From: Bifidobacterium sp. ESL0784 | Lineage (GTDB): Bacteria > Actinomycetota > Actinomycetes > Actinomycetales > Bifidobacteriaceae | Length of the DNA: 64,000 bases | Direction of reading: 5' to 3' | NCBI RefSeq assembly: GCF_029433295.1 | Contig: NZ_JAQTHV010000004.1 | Coordinates: 124,001-188,000 of the forward strand | In this document: positions 52,447 to 60,594 of the stretch, one piece after another | Position numbering within the stretch: position 1 is the first letter of the stretch | Layout: each line of letters opens with the position of its first letter | The notes under the pieces: model-generated | Database searches by the model: none | What the model was told of the DNA's origin: nothing | What the model saw: the letters and a program-made list of their open reading frames with translations, nothing else | Made by a program: the position numbers and the translations under genes

Positions 52447-53322
52447 TCAGCCGACGAGCCCGGTCAGCTCGCCAAGGTTGAGCTCGAAGCTCACGCCGCG
52501 CTCTTCGAAATCGGGCTGGTTACAAGTGGATTCCATGGCGTGGCGCACGAATTCGCCGGCCACCTGGGCCGATTCGCCGAGTGTCTTGCCGGCCATCACC
52601 GCGCCGCACAGCGCTGAAGCGAAGGCGTCGCCGGTGCCGTGGATCATGTAGGGAAGCTTGTCGTGAGCCAGCTCGACGCGCGCAGAAGCCCCGGCGCTCG
52701 CGCTGCCCACGAAGTTACGCAGCTTGCCGTCGCCGCGGTCGATGCCCTTCAATACGACGTTTTTCGCGCCCATATCAAGCAGCGCTCCGACCCAATCGGT
52801 CGCCTCGTCATCGCTCAGGTTCTGCCCTGGGTAGTCGCGTCCGGTCAGGATACTGGCCTCGGTGAGGTTCGGCATCAGCACGTCCGCGCCGTCCACAAGC
52901 GTCTTGACCGCGTCGCACATTTCCTTGGAATAGGTCGGGTACATCTGTCCGCCGTCGCCCATCACCGGGTCGACCAGCCGCAACGCCTTGGGATATTCGC
53001 GGTACATGCGCTTGATGATGTCCACCTGCTCGGCCGAACCGAGGAAGCCGGAATAGATGCCGTCAAGCTGAACGCCGACCTTCTGCCACGCGTCGAGATA
53101 GCCGGAAAGCATATCCGTGGTGTCGTGGAAGGTATAGACCGGGAACTTGGTGTGTGCGGAAAACAGGGCCGTCGGTACCGGGCACACGTCGCAACCGCAC
53201 GCCGAAAGAATCGGGATCGCAGCGGTCAACGAGCATTTGCCGTAGCCGCACATATCGTGCACTGCCGCAACGCGGGGGATATATTTGGGGTCGCGCTCAT
53301 AGAGCGTCGTATCTTCTTGCAT
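52447..53322 (-). CDS. PdxY-type pyridoxal/pyridoxamine kinase
   Basis: A 291-residue ribokinase-fold enzyme making pyridoxal 5'-phosphate or related vitamers. It has RVAAVHDMCGYGKCSLTAAIPILSACG, the PdxK/PdxY opening; FSAHTKFPVYTFHD; LVDPVMGDGGQMY; and TPNLTEASILTG (here MPNLTEASILTG). The end has GTGDAFASALCGA, the catalytic Asp anion hole. ATG 53322 has GAAAGG at a suitable distance; an upstream in-frame extension of 35 residues is unsupported. PLP use is high nearby (metY is the next gene, though divergent). Monocistronic. Confidence 0.9.
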   Translation of the reverse strand: MQEDTTLYERDPKYIPRVAAVHDMCGYGKCSLTAAIPILSACGCDVCPVPTALFSAHTKFPVYTFHDTTDMLSGYLDAWQKVGVQLDGIYSGFLGSAEQVDIIKRMYREYPKALRLVDPVMGDGGQMYPTYSKEMCDAVKTLVDGADVLMPNLTEASILTGRDYPGQNLSDDEATDWVGALLDMGAKNVVLKGIDRGDGKLRNFVGSASAGASARVELAHDKLPYMIHGTGDAFASALCGAVMAGKTLGESAQVAGEFVRHAMESTCNQPDFEERGVSFELNLGELTGLVG

Positions 53323-53763
53323 TTCATGACCTTTCAGAAAGTCTATGAATAATATCGGCGTCCGTCGCCGGGCGGGAATGCTCGGTGCGTCGCTGGTATC
53401 GACTGTAGTGCTTGTAGCGATGGACACGCCCCGTTTCGTCCGTAAGATAGGTGATGGATGGAAATTTGCCGGGAATGGCCATCGATTTTGCGCAGAACGG
53501 GTTACTTGGCGTCAAGATAGGGAGAATACTGAGAATTTGATGCCATCTGAGGTGGGAACGGGGTAAAGCGCTGCATATTGTCAACGATGGTGATTGATCG
53601 ATTTTTGACTAATGTGTTGTGCAAAGAATGCCGGAATTCCAAGGGTTTTCAAGCCGTTATAGATTACCGGGATAGCGTCGCGCTTGCCGCATGGGGTTCG
53701 CTGGTTTACGCTCGAAACGGAAAATACCACACTGGGCATTCGTATATATAAAAGGAGCCGGAC
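53323..53763. other. Gene-free region between pdxY and metY
   Basis: About 440 bases between the divergent pdxY and metY. It holds the promoters of both. Possible start-like TTGACT and TTGTCA boxes near 53580-53610 do not have good -10 partners. A sulfur-responsive riboswitch upstream of metY would be expected in some actinobacteria; I could not trace a SAM-type fold. A strong ribosome site AAAGGAG (about 53750-53756) precedes metY. Otherwise I see nothing. Confidence 0.5.
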
Positions 53764-55086
53764 ATGACTGACGAAACCACACCGAAAAAGTATCATTTCG
53801 AGACGCTGCAGTTGCACGTGGGCCAGGAGGAGGCCGATTCCGCCACCGACGCGCGTGCCGTACCGATTTACGCCACTACCAGCTATGTCTTCCATGATTT
53901 TGACCATGCCGAGGCGCGTTTCGCCTTGCAGGATCCGGGCAACATCTACGGTCGCCTCACCAATTCCACCGAGGACGTTTTCGAAAAGCGCATGGCCGCG
54001 CTTGAAGGCGGCACTGCAGCACTCGCGTTGGCCAGTGGTGCGGCGGCGGTCGAAGCCGCATTGCGCAACATCACGCAGACCGGCGACCATATCGTTTCCT
54101 CCTCGCACATCTACGGCGGCACCTTCAATCTGATGCGCCACACCCTGCCACGCGACGGCATCACCACCACGTTCGTCGATCCGGCCGATCCGCAGAATTT
54201 CGAGGACGCGATTCAGGAGAACACGAAGCTCGTCTACTTCGAGACCTTCGGCAACCCGAACGCCGACCTGCCCGATTTCGAGGCCATTTCCAAGATTGCG
54301 CACAAGCACAATCTGCCGGTCTTCGTCGACAACACCTTCGCCACCCCGTACCTTTTCCGTCCGCTGGAGAACGGCGCGGACATCGTCGTGGAATCGGCCA
54401 CCAAGTTCATCGGCGGCCACGGCACGACGCTTGGCGGCGTCATCGTCGAAGGCGGCCACTTCAACTGGGCTGCGGTGCCGGGCAAGTTCCCGACCCTGAC
54501 CGAGCCGGACCCGTCCTATCACGGCATGAACTTCTACGAAGCGCTCGGCGAGACGGCCTTCGTCACCCGTGCCCGCGCCATCTTCCTGCGCGACACTGGT
54601 GCCTGCATCAGCCCGTTCGCGGCGTGGTTGCTCCTGCAGGGCACCGAAACGCTGTCGCTGCGCGTCGAGCGCCACGTCCAGAATGCGCTCAAAGTGGTCG
54701 AATACCTGCAGACCGTGCCCGAGGTCGAGTCCGTCTCGCATCCCTCGATTCCCGGCCGCCCCGACCACGAGCGCTACGAAAAGTACTTCCCGAACGGCGC
54801 CGGCTCGATCTTCACCTTCGACATCAAGGGCGGCAAGGACGCGGCGCGTGTGTTCATCAACAACCTGCACCTCTTCAGCCTGCTTGCCAACGTCGCGGAT
54901 GTGAAGAGCCTCGTCGTGCACCCGGCCTCCACCACCCACGCCCAGGAGACGCGTGAGGAGCTGGAAAGCCAGGGCATTCATCAGGGCACCATCCGCCTGT
55001 CGATCGGCACCGAATACATCGGCGACATACTCGACGATCTGAAGGGCGGCTTCGAGGCCCTTCGTGCTTCTGGCCTCGCCAAGTAA
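53764..55086 (+). CDS. metY: O-acetylhomoserine sulfhydrylase family enzyme (Cys/Met metabolism PLP enzyme)
   Basis: A 440-residue gamma-family PLP enzyme joining sulfide or thiol to O-acetyl- or O-succinylhomoserine. Signatures: [54 protein letters not shown], the PLP-lysine motif [15 protein letters not shown], and [10 protein letters not shown]. The long loop (about residues 235-265) distinguishes MetY from MetB/MetC. Length is normal (about 430). ATG 53764 has a strong AAAGGAG site. A terminator follows, so it is monocistronic. It makes homocysteine for methionine. Confidence 0.95.
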   Translation: MTDETTPKKYHFETLQLHVGQEEADSATDARAVPIYATTSYVFHDFDHAEARFALQDPGNIYGRLTNSTEDVFEKRMAALEGGTAALALASGAAAVEAALRNITQTGDHIVSSSHIYGGTFNLMRHTLPRDGITTTFVDPADPQNFEDAIQENTKLVYFETFGNPNADLPDFEAISKIAHKHNLPVFVDNTFATPYLFRPLENGADIVVESATKFIGGHGTTLGGVIVEGGHFNWAAVPGKFPTLTEPDPSYHGMNFYEALGETAFVTRARAIFLRDTGACISPFAAWLLLQGTETLSLRVERHVQNALKVVEYLQTVPEVESVSHPSIPGRPDHERYEKYFPNGAGSIFTFDIKGGKDAARVFINNLHLFSLLANVADVKSLVVHPASTTHAQETREELESQGIHQGTIRLSIGTEYIGDILDDLKGGFEALRASGLAK

Positions 55087-55111
55087 TTCGCCAACTACAT
55101 ATATAAACGCT

Positions 55112-55149
55112 AAAAGGCAGATATCGGATTATTCCGGTGTCTGCCTTTT
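55112..55149 (+). terminator. Rho-independent terminator after metY
   Basis: AAAAGGCAGA (55112-55121) pairs with TCTGCCTTTT (55140-55149), with a TCGG/CCGG-type inner stem; T-run follows. Confidence 0.92.
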
Positions 55150-55301
55150 GTTATGTTCTCATCCTTTCGGATGATGGTTATAAAATTTGATAATGACAAA
55201 TAAATAGCGGAAATTCATTCCTGCGCACGATGGGGGAGACGGGCGGATTCTTTTAGAATTTGAGGTAACAATAGGCAGTGACCTCAAACAAAGGAGTCCA
55301 C

Positions 55302-56459
55302 ATGAACCCCAACAGCATCTACGGCAATAACGCCGGCAACGAGTTCCTGAACATCATCAATCCGTACTTGGGCGGCAGCACAAACCAAGATAACCCTGCA
55401 GCCGCAACGAATACCGACGTTCCAGCGCCGTCTTTCATTCCGCCGCAAACACAGCAGCGTCTGCAAGAGACAGAGGCTCAGCCCCAGCAGTATCCGCCGG
55501 CGTACCAGCAGCCTTCACAGCCAGTGCAGCAGCAACAGTCGCAATTCCAACAGGCACAGCCGCAGTCGCCGTTGTTCCCGCCGACTCAGGCCCAAGCTCA
55601 GCCTCAGCAGCCAATGCAGCAAAGCCCAGTCCAGCCCCAATCTCAGCCGCAGCAGCGTAAGGAGTTCGCTGTCGAGGCCATCGATCTGGTCAAGGACTAC
55701 GGCACAGGCGAGAACGTCGTGCACGCGCTGCGCAATGTCAACGTCGGCTTCGAAAAGGGCAAGTTCACCGCCATCATGGGCCCCTCCGGATCCGGCAAAT
55801 CCACGATGATGCACACGCTCGCCGGCCTCGATTCCGTAACCAGTGGCAAGGTCATCCTCGGCGGTCAGGACATCACCAAGATGAACGATAACCAGCTCAC
55901 TATGCTGCGCCGCAACGAAATCGGCTTCATCTTCCAAAGCTTCAACCTTCTGCCGATGTTCACCGCCGAGCAGAACATTCTCATGCCGTTGACGTTGGCT
56001 GGTGGAAAGGTCGACAAAAAATGGTTCAACACGCTGGTCGAAACCCTCGGCCTCACCCAGCGCCTGAAGCACCGTCCGAACGAGCTTTCCGGCGGCCAGC
56101 AGCAGCGCGTCGCCATCGCCCGCGCTTTGATTAGCAAACCGCAGGTGGTTTTCGCCGACGAGCCAACAGGCAACCTCGATTCCGTCTCCAGTGCGGAAGT
56201 CCTGAGCTTCCTCAAACGTTCCGTTCGCGAGTTCGGCCAGACCGTGGTCATGGTCACCCACGACGCGGTAGCCGCCTCCTATGCCGACCGTGCCATCGTC
56301 TTCGCCGACGGCCGTATCGTAGCCGACGAGCAGCACCCCACCGCCGAGCACATGAGTGATCTTCTGATGGAGGAAAGCGAACGCGCCGCCCGACAGAGCA
56401 CGGCACCCACGATGGATCAGCTGATGAACGGCAAGCCCAGGCACGCGCAAGTCGTGTAG
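55302..56459 (+). CDS. MacB/LolD-like ABC exporter ATPase with Q/P-rich N-terminus
   Basis: A 385-residue ATPase. The last about 250 residues carry Walker [28 protein letters not shown], signature LSGGQQQR, Walker B FADEPTGNLDS and VTHD, characteristic of the MacB/LolD/FtsE group. The first about 120 residues are Gln/Pro/Ser/Asn-rich, and presumably disordered. ATG 55302 has AAAGGAG upstream; a GTG at 55278 has none. It is followed after 200 bp by its permease. The pair may expel antimicrobial peptides or lipids. Confidence 0.92.
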   Translation: MNPNSIYGNNAGNEFLNIINPYLGGSTNQDNPAAATNTDVPAPSFIPPQTQQRLQETEAQPQQYPPAYQQPSQPVQQQQSQFQQAQPQSPLFPPTQAQAQPQQPMQQSPVQPQSQPQQRKEFAVEAIDLVKDYGTGENVVHALRNVNVGFEKGKFTAIMGPSGSGKSTMMHTLAGLDSVTSGKVILGGQDITKMNDNQLTMLRRNEIGFIFQSFNLLPMFTAEQNILMPLTLAGGKVDKKWFNTLVETLGLTQRLKHRPNELSGGQQQRVAIARALISKPQVVFADEPTGNLDSVSSAEVLSFLKRSVREFGQTVVMVTHDAVAASYADRAIVFADGRIVADEQHPTAEHMSDLLMEESERAARQSTAPTMDQLMNGKPRHAQVV

Positions 56460-56659
56460 TGAATCGATGAAATCGTAGCAGTTTCGTTTGTGTTTGATAG
56501 CTGGATTCGTGTTGACACAATGATGAAAATCGCCAAAAAGCAGCAATCGTAGCTACAACGAATCCAGCGGGTAGTCAAAAGCCGCAATCGAAACATAGCG
56601 AACGACCTCCATCAATTACTCGAAACGAACTTGCAGACGAAAAGCAAAAGGAACCAACA

Positions 56660-59314
56660 ATGTTCTCCGTAACACTCAAACTTATGAAAAAGAGCGGGAA
56701 GATGCTCATTCCCGCCGGCATCGCCATCCTCATTGGCACCGCGTTCATCGCCGCGACCTTCCTCTTCGGCAACTCGATGGATGACTCGCTGCGCACGCAG
56801 TTGACCTCGCGATTCATGCAGGCCGATTATGTCGTGGCACCGAAAGGCTCGAACGGTGGCGACAGCAGCGCCTACAGCGATGATGTGCCAATGGTCGTCA
56901 GCACCTTCAAGGCCGACGAGATTGAAAAGGTCGATGGTGTCACCGCCACGCAGCCCGTGGTCTATGGCGACGGCCATGTCAAGAAGAGCGATAACTCCTC
57001 GACCACCATGTACGGCCTGGGCTCCACCAGCAACAAGCTCCAGCCGGTCGAGGTGGTCAAGGGGCATAGCCCGCTCAAGGCCGACGAGGCTGCCGTTCCG
57101 GAGAAGATGGCCGACAAGATGCACCTGAAAATCGGCGATACGTTCAAGCTCACCCTTTCCCAGGGCGGTTCCGGCAATGTCCCTACCGCCGACGCGACGT
57201 TGGTGGGCCTGACCCGCGACCAAAATGGCAGTTATACCGTATACGGTGGCGTCACCTTGGTCTCGCCGCAAGTGCTGACGAAACTTTATGGTGCGGATTC
57301 CTTCAGCGACGTTCCTTCCAACGGTCTGCTTATCAACGTTGACCCGGCCAAAGCCGGAACGGCCGTGCCTAAAGTCAAACAGATTCTCGGCAAGAAGATG
57401 AGCGTCGACACCCGTCAGCATATCGGCGACGAGCAGATGAAGTCCCTGAGCGCCAACGGCAGTTCGCCGGTGAAGATTTTCCTTATGGTCTTTGGCATTC
57501 TTGCTATGTTCGTCGCGGCCTTGGTCATCGCCAATACGTTCCAGGTCATGATCGCCCAGCGGCGACGCACACTCGCCCTGCTGCGCACTATCGGTGCCAA
57601 GAAGGGCCAGCTCTACCGCTCGGTGCTCTTCGAAGCCGGTGTACTGGGTCTCATCGCTTCCGTCCTTGGCATTCTCGTGGCCATGGCCCTGATAGGCGGA
57701 TTGAGCAAGCTCGGTTTTGTTATGGGAAACATGGGTTCCACCATGAAACTCATCGTCACCTGGCCGGTTATCGTGGTGCCGCTGGCTTTCGGCATCATCA
57801 TGACGGTGCTGGCCTCCATCGGCTCCGCGCGTTCCGCCACGGCCGTCACCCCACTTGAGGCGCTGCGTCCGATCGAGGTCACCGATACCCGCAAGGCCGG
57901 TAGAGTGCGAGGTGTGCTCGGCGCCTTGATGATCGTGTTCGGCGTGGTCTGCTGTGCACTCGGCGCGAGCCGTATGCCTTCCATCATCAATACCCCATCG
58001 CCGGGCGACGGCAGTGACACTACTTACGAATTTGCGTTGTTCTCCGCTATGGGAGGTTGTGCCCTGCTCTTCATTGGTCTGGCCATCACCGCCACGTTCT
58101 GGCTGCCTGTGCTGATGTGCGGTATCGGCGCGCTGGTCGCCCATATCGGCCCGTCCGCCAATATCGCCAACGCGAATATCCAGAAGAACCCGCGTCGCGT
58201 CGCTGCCACCGGCGTCGCCCTGCTGATCGGTGTCACCTTGGTCTCCACCATTGCCACCGGCGCGGCCTGCGGCAAGCAGACCATGGACTCCACGCTCGAC
58301 TCGCATTACAGTGTCGACATGACCGCCGAAGGCAATGGTCTGACCAAGCATACAGCCGACAAGGTTGCCAAAGTCAAAGGCGTATCGGATACCCTTTACC
58401 TGCCCACCGCCACGGCGAACGTGAAACTTGGAAACGGACAGGGTGATAACAATATGAGCGTGTTGCTTGTCGGCATCAACAACAAGCAGGCCTTGCAAAA
58501 GGTGATGCACACTGATATTTCCTCTGGTTCCATCGCCCCAGGCACCGTGCTTGCACCGCTTTACAACGGTCAGACCGGCAAGAAGCTGAATCTTGCGAAC
58601 AAAACTGTCGAATTCACCAATGTCGGCAAGGACGGTTCCAAGAACCATATCAATCTGCCTGAAACGAAGGTCACGCAGGTCGATTACCGAAAGCTTGCCA
58701 GCATGTATTCCATGGTTGTTTTCGTTGACCAGTCGACACTTACCGAAAGCAACGTCAAAACCGAAGGACACATACTGCTGACCAAGTTCGACATGAACGC
58801 TGCGAGCGTCACCGACACGTTCGACGCTGTGCAGAGCGCCCTGGGCTCCACCGACGGCATCAACGTTTCCGGTCCGATTGCCGACCGCGTCACATGGGAC
58901 ACGGATATCGACCAGATCATGACCTTGCTTGTCGCCCTGCTCGCTGTCGCGGTGTTGATCGCACTGATTGGCGTGGCCAACACGCTGAGCCTGTCCGTGA
59001 TCGAACGCACCCGCGAATCGGCCACCCTACGCGCCATCGGCATGACGCGCGGCCAGCTTAAGCGTTCCCTGGCCTGTGAGGCACTGCTTATCTCGCTGGT
59101 CTCCGGCGTGGTCGGCGTCGTCCTCGGCACCGCGTTCGGCTGGCTCGGCTCTTACATGGTCTTCAGTCTTTACGGCAAGACGGCCTACCTCTTCGACTGG
59201 AAGTTCGACGGCGCAGTGCTCCTGATCGCCGCGCTCGCTGCTCTGATTTCGAGCATCTTCCCGGCCCGTCGCGCGGTCAAGACCCCGCCTGTCGCAGCCC
59301 TCGCCGAGGCGTAG
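56660..59314 (+). CDS. FtsX/MacB-type ABC exporter permease, double FtsX
   Basis: An 884-residue membrane protein. It has an N-terminal transmembrane helix (near 14-35), a large external domain (about 40-270), three hydrophobic segments with LRTIGAKKGQLYRSVLFEAGVLGLIAS-like FtsX motif (shown in part), then a second external domain (about 490-710) and another FtsX core with ATLRAIGMTRGQLKRSLACEALLISL. This two-FtsX build is typical of large single-chain permeases working as a pair with an ATPase. ATG 56660 has AAAAGGAACC. It follows the ATPase gene; a strong terminator ends the unit. Confidence 0.92.
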   Translation: MFSVTLKLMKKSGKMLIPAGIAILIGTAFIAATFLFGNSMDDSLRTQLTSRFMQADYVVAPKGSNGGDSSAYSDDVPMVVSTFKADEIEKVDGVTATQPVVYGDGHVKKSDNSSTTMYGLGSTSNKLQPVEVVKGHSPLKADEAAVPEKMADKMHLKIGDTFKLTLSQGGSGNVPTADATLVGLTRDQNGSYTVYGGVTLVSPQVLTKLYGADSFSDVPSNGLLINVDPAKAGTAVPKVKQILGKKMSVDTRQHIGDEQMKSLSANGSSPVKIFLMVFGILAMFVAALVIANTFQVMIAQRRRTLALLRTIGAKKGQLYRSVLFEAGVLGLIASVLGILVAMALIGGLSKLGFVMGNMGSTMKLIVTWPVIVVPLAFGIIMTVLASIGSARSATAVTPLEALRPIEVTDTRKAGRVRGVLGALMIVFGVVCCALGASRMPSIINTPSPGDGSDTTYEFALFSAMGGCALLFIGLAITATFWLPVLMCGIGALVAHIGPSANIANANIQKNPRRVAATGVALLIGVTLVSTIATGAACGKQTMDSTLDSHYSVDMTAEGNGLTKHTADKVAKVKGVSDTLYLPTATANVKLGNGQGDNNMSVLLVGINNKQALQKVMHTDISSGSIAPGTVLAPLYNGQTGKKLNLANKTVEFTNVGKDGSKNHINLPETKVTQVDYRKLASMYSMVVFVDQSTLTESNVKTEGHILLTKFDMNAASVTDTFDAVQSALGSTDGINVSGPIADRVTWDTDIDQIMTLLVALLAVAVLIALIGVANTLSLSVIERTRESATLRAIGMTRGQLKRSLACEALLISLVSGVVGVVLGTAFGWLGSYMVFSLYGKTAYLFDWKFDGAVLLIAALAALISSIFPARRAVKTPPVAALAEA

Positions 59315-59354
59315 ACGTCTGGCAGGTGCGGCAGGCATCCGCCCCGTAACAGTC

Positions 59355-59401
59355 GCGGTCCGTCCGATACTGGTATTCCGGTCTCGGACGGACCGCTTTT
59401 T
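59355..59401 (+). terminator. Rho-independent terminator after the MacB-type permease
   Basis: GCGGTCCGTCCGA (59355-59367) pairs perfectly with TCGGACGGACCGC (59384-59396); TTTTT follows. Confidence 0.95.
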
Positions 59402-59659
59402 CGTGGGAAAAGCTTGTGAACAATAGTGTGAAGATGATGACGGAAGCACGGAATGGCAATCGTCGATAGATTGTGTGTAAGTGCTGTGCTCTTGCAGGGC
59501 GGAACCGAATTCCGCATCTAAAGAGTGTTCCGTGCTGTGATTTCGTTCTGTGCGTATGAAAAGAATGGCGGAATTCTGGGATTTCTGGATCAGGAGCTTT
59601 TTATTTCAGTAGCAAGGAAACCGGATTTTTGGAATAGGGCCTTCCATGCTACGGGGCAG

Positions 59660-60448
59660 TCACACCAGTTTGTTGTCGTAGGCGAAGACGACGGCCTGAA
59701 CGCGGTCGCGCGAATAAGTTTTCTGCAAGATATGAGCGACGTGAGTCTTGACGGTGGGCAGGCTGATGCACAGCTTGTCGGCGATCTCCTGATTGGACAG
59801 ACCATGCGCGATCTCGACCAACACCTCGCGTTCGCGGTCGGTCAGTGTATCGACCGCTGGGTCGTGATAAGTCTGTGAGGTGTCGTTGACGTTTTGTTGA
59901 GAAGGTTGAGCAACAGGGTTGTTGCTATTGATATCTCCGGTATTTTTTGTATTTTTAGAGTCTTTGGCTGCAGCACGCGTTGCCCCCAGCTCGCCATCGA
60001 TCATCTTCTCGATGAGACGTTTGGTGGCGCTTGGCGCGATGATGGCGTTGCCCTGATACACCGTGCGGATTGAAGAGAGCAGTGTCTCCGGTTCGGTGTC
60101 CTTCAGCAGGAACCCGGAGGCTCCGGCGTCGATGGCACTCATCACGTATTCGTCGAGATCGAACGTGGTCAGAATGATGACGTGTGTTTTCGGCGAGTCA
60201 TTTCCCGCTTCGCGTTCCGCGTCGATGATGAGTTTCGTCGCTTCGATGCCGTCGGTGCCGGGCATGCGCACGTCCATCAGCGCCACATCCGGCTTCAGGT
60301 CAAGGCTCAGCGCCACTGCTTCGGCTCCATCAGAGGCCTGGCCGACCACTTCCATGTCATCCTGCGAATCGATGACCATGGCGAAACCCGCCCTCACCAG
60401 CTCCTGATCGTCGGCGATAAGGACTCTGATAGGCTGCGTTTCACTCAT
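59660..60448 (-). CDS. NarL/LuxR-family response regulator
   Basis: A 262-residue regulator. The receiver domain has ADDQ (Asp13, Asp14), phospho-acceptor Asp59 (VALMDVRMPGTDG) and LLKD (Lys near 108). A LuxR helix-turn-helix LTDREREVLVEIAHGLSNQEIADKLC, TVKTHVAHILQK is at about 195-255. Between them is an Asn/Lys/Gln-rich linker (about 155-190) that is longer than usual. ATG 60448 starts after a spacer of 146 bp from the kinase gene, whose stop lies upstream on the same strand, so they are probably co-transcribed. Confidence 0.93.
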   Translation of the reverse strand: MSETQPIRVLIADDQELVRAGFAMVIDSQDDMEVVGQASDGAEAVALSLDLKPDVALMDVRMPGTDGIEATKLIIDAEREAGNDSPKTHVIILTTFDLDEYVMSAIDAGASGFLLKDTEPETLLSSIRTVYQGNAIIAPSATKRLIEKMIDGELGATRAAAKDSKNTKNTGDINSNNPVAQPSQQNVNDTSQTYHDPAVDTLTDREREVLVEIAHGLSNQEIADKLCISLPTVKTHVAHILQKTYSRDRVQAVVFAYDNKLV

Positions 60449-60594
60449 GCTTCAAGGTTAGCAAGACACGGCGGCAAAGCCTGAAGCTATATGATCAATA
60501 ATGCTATGAAATATCACCGCAGATGACTTCTGATTCCGATGATTTTGTTTGATTACGAATAATGGTCGATAGTGATAAATAGGGGAAGTCTTGC

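Noticed and set aside
52251..52481. 76-codon open frame at the pdxY 3' side
   Set aside because: It spans the pdxY terminator and ends inside pdxY on the opposite strand.
53345..53566. 73-codon frame between pdxY and metY
   Set aside because: No ribosome site, no family signal and in a promoter region.
53560..53763. SAM-type riboswitch upstream of metY
   Set aside because: I could not trace the conserved stems of SAM-I, -II or -IV; needs a covariance-model search.
56612..58771. 719-codon open frame on the minus strand across the FtsX-type permease
   Set aside because: Antisense to a clearly real gene; no recognised domains or ribosome site.
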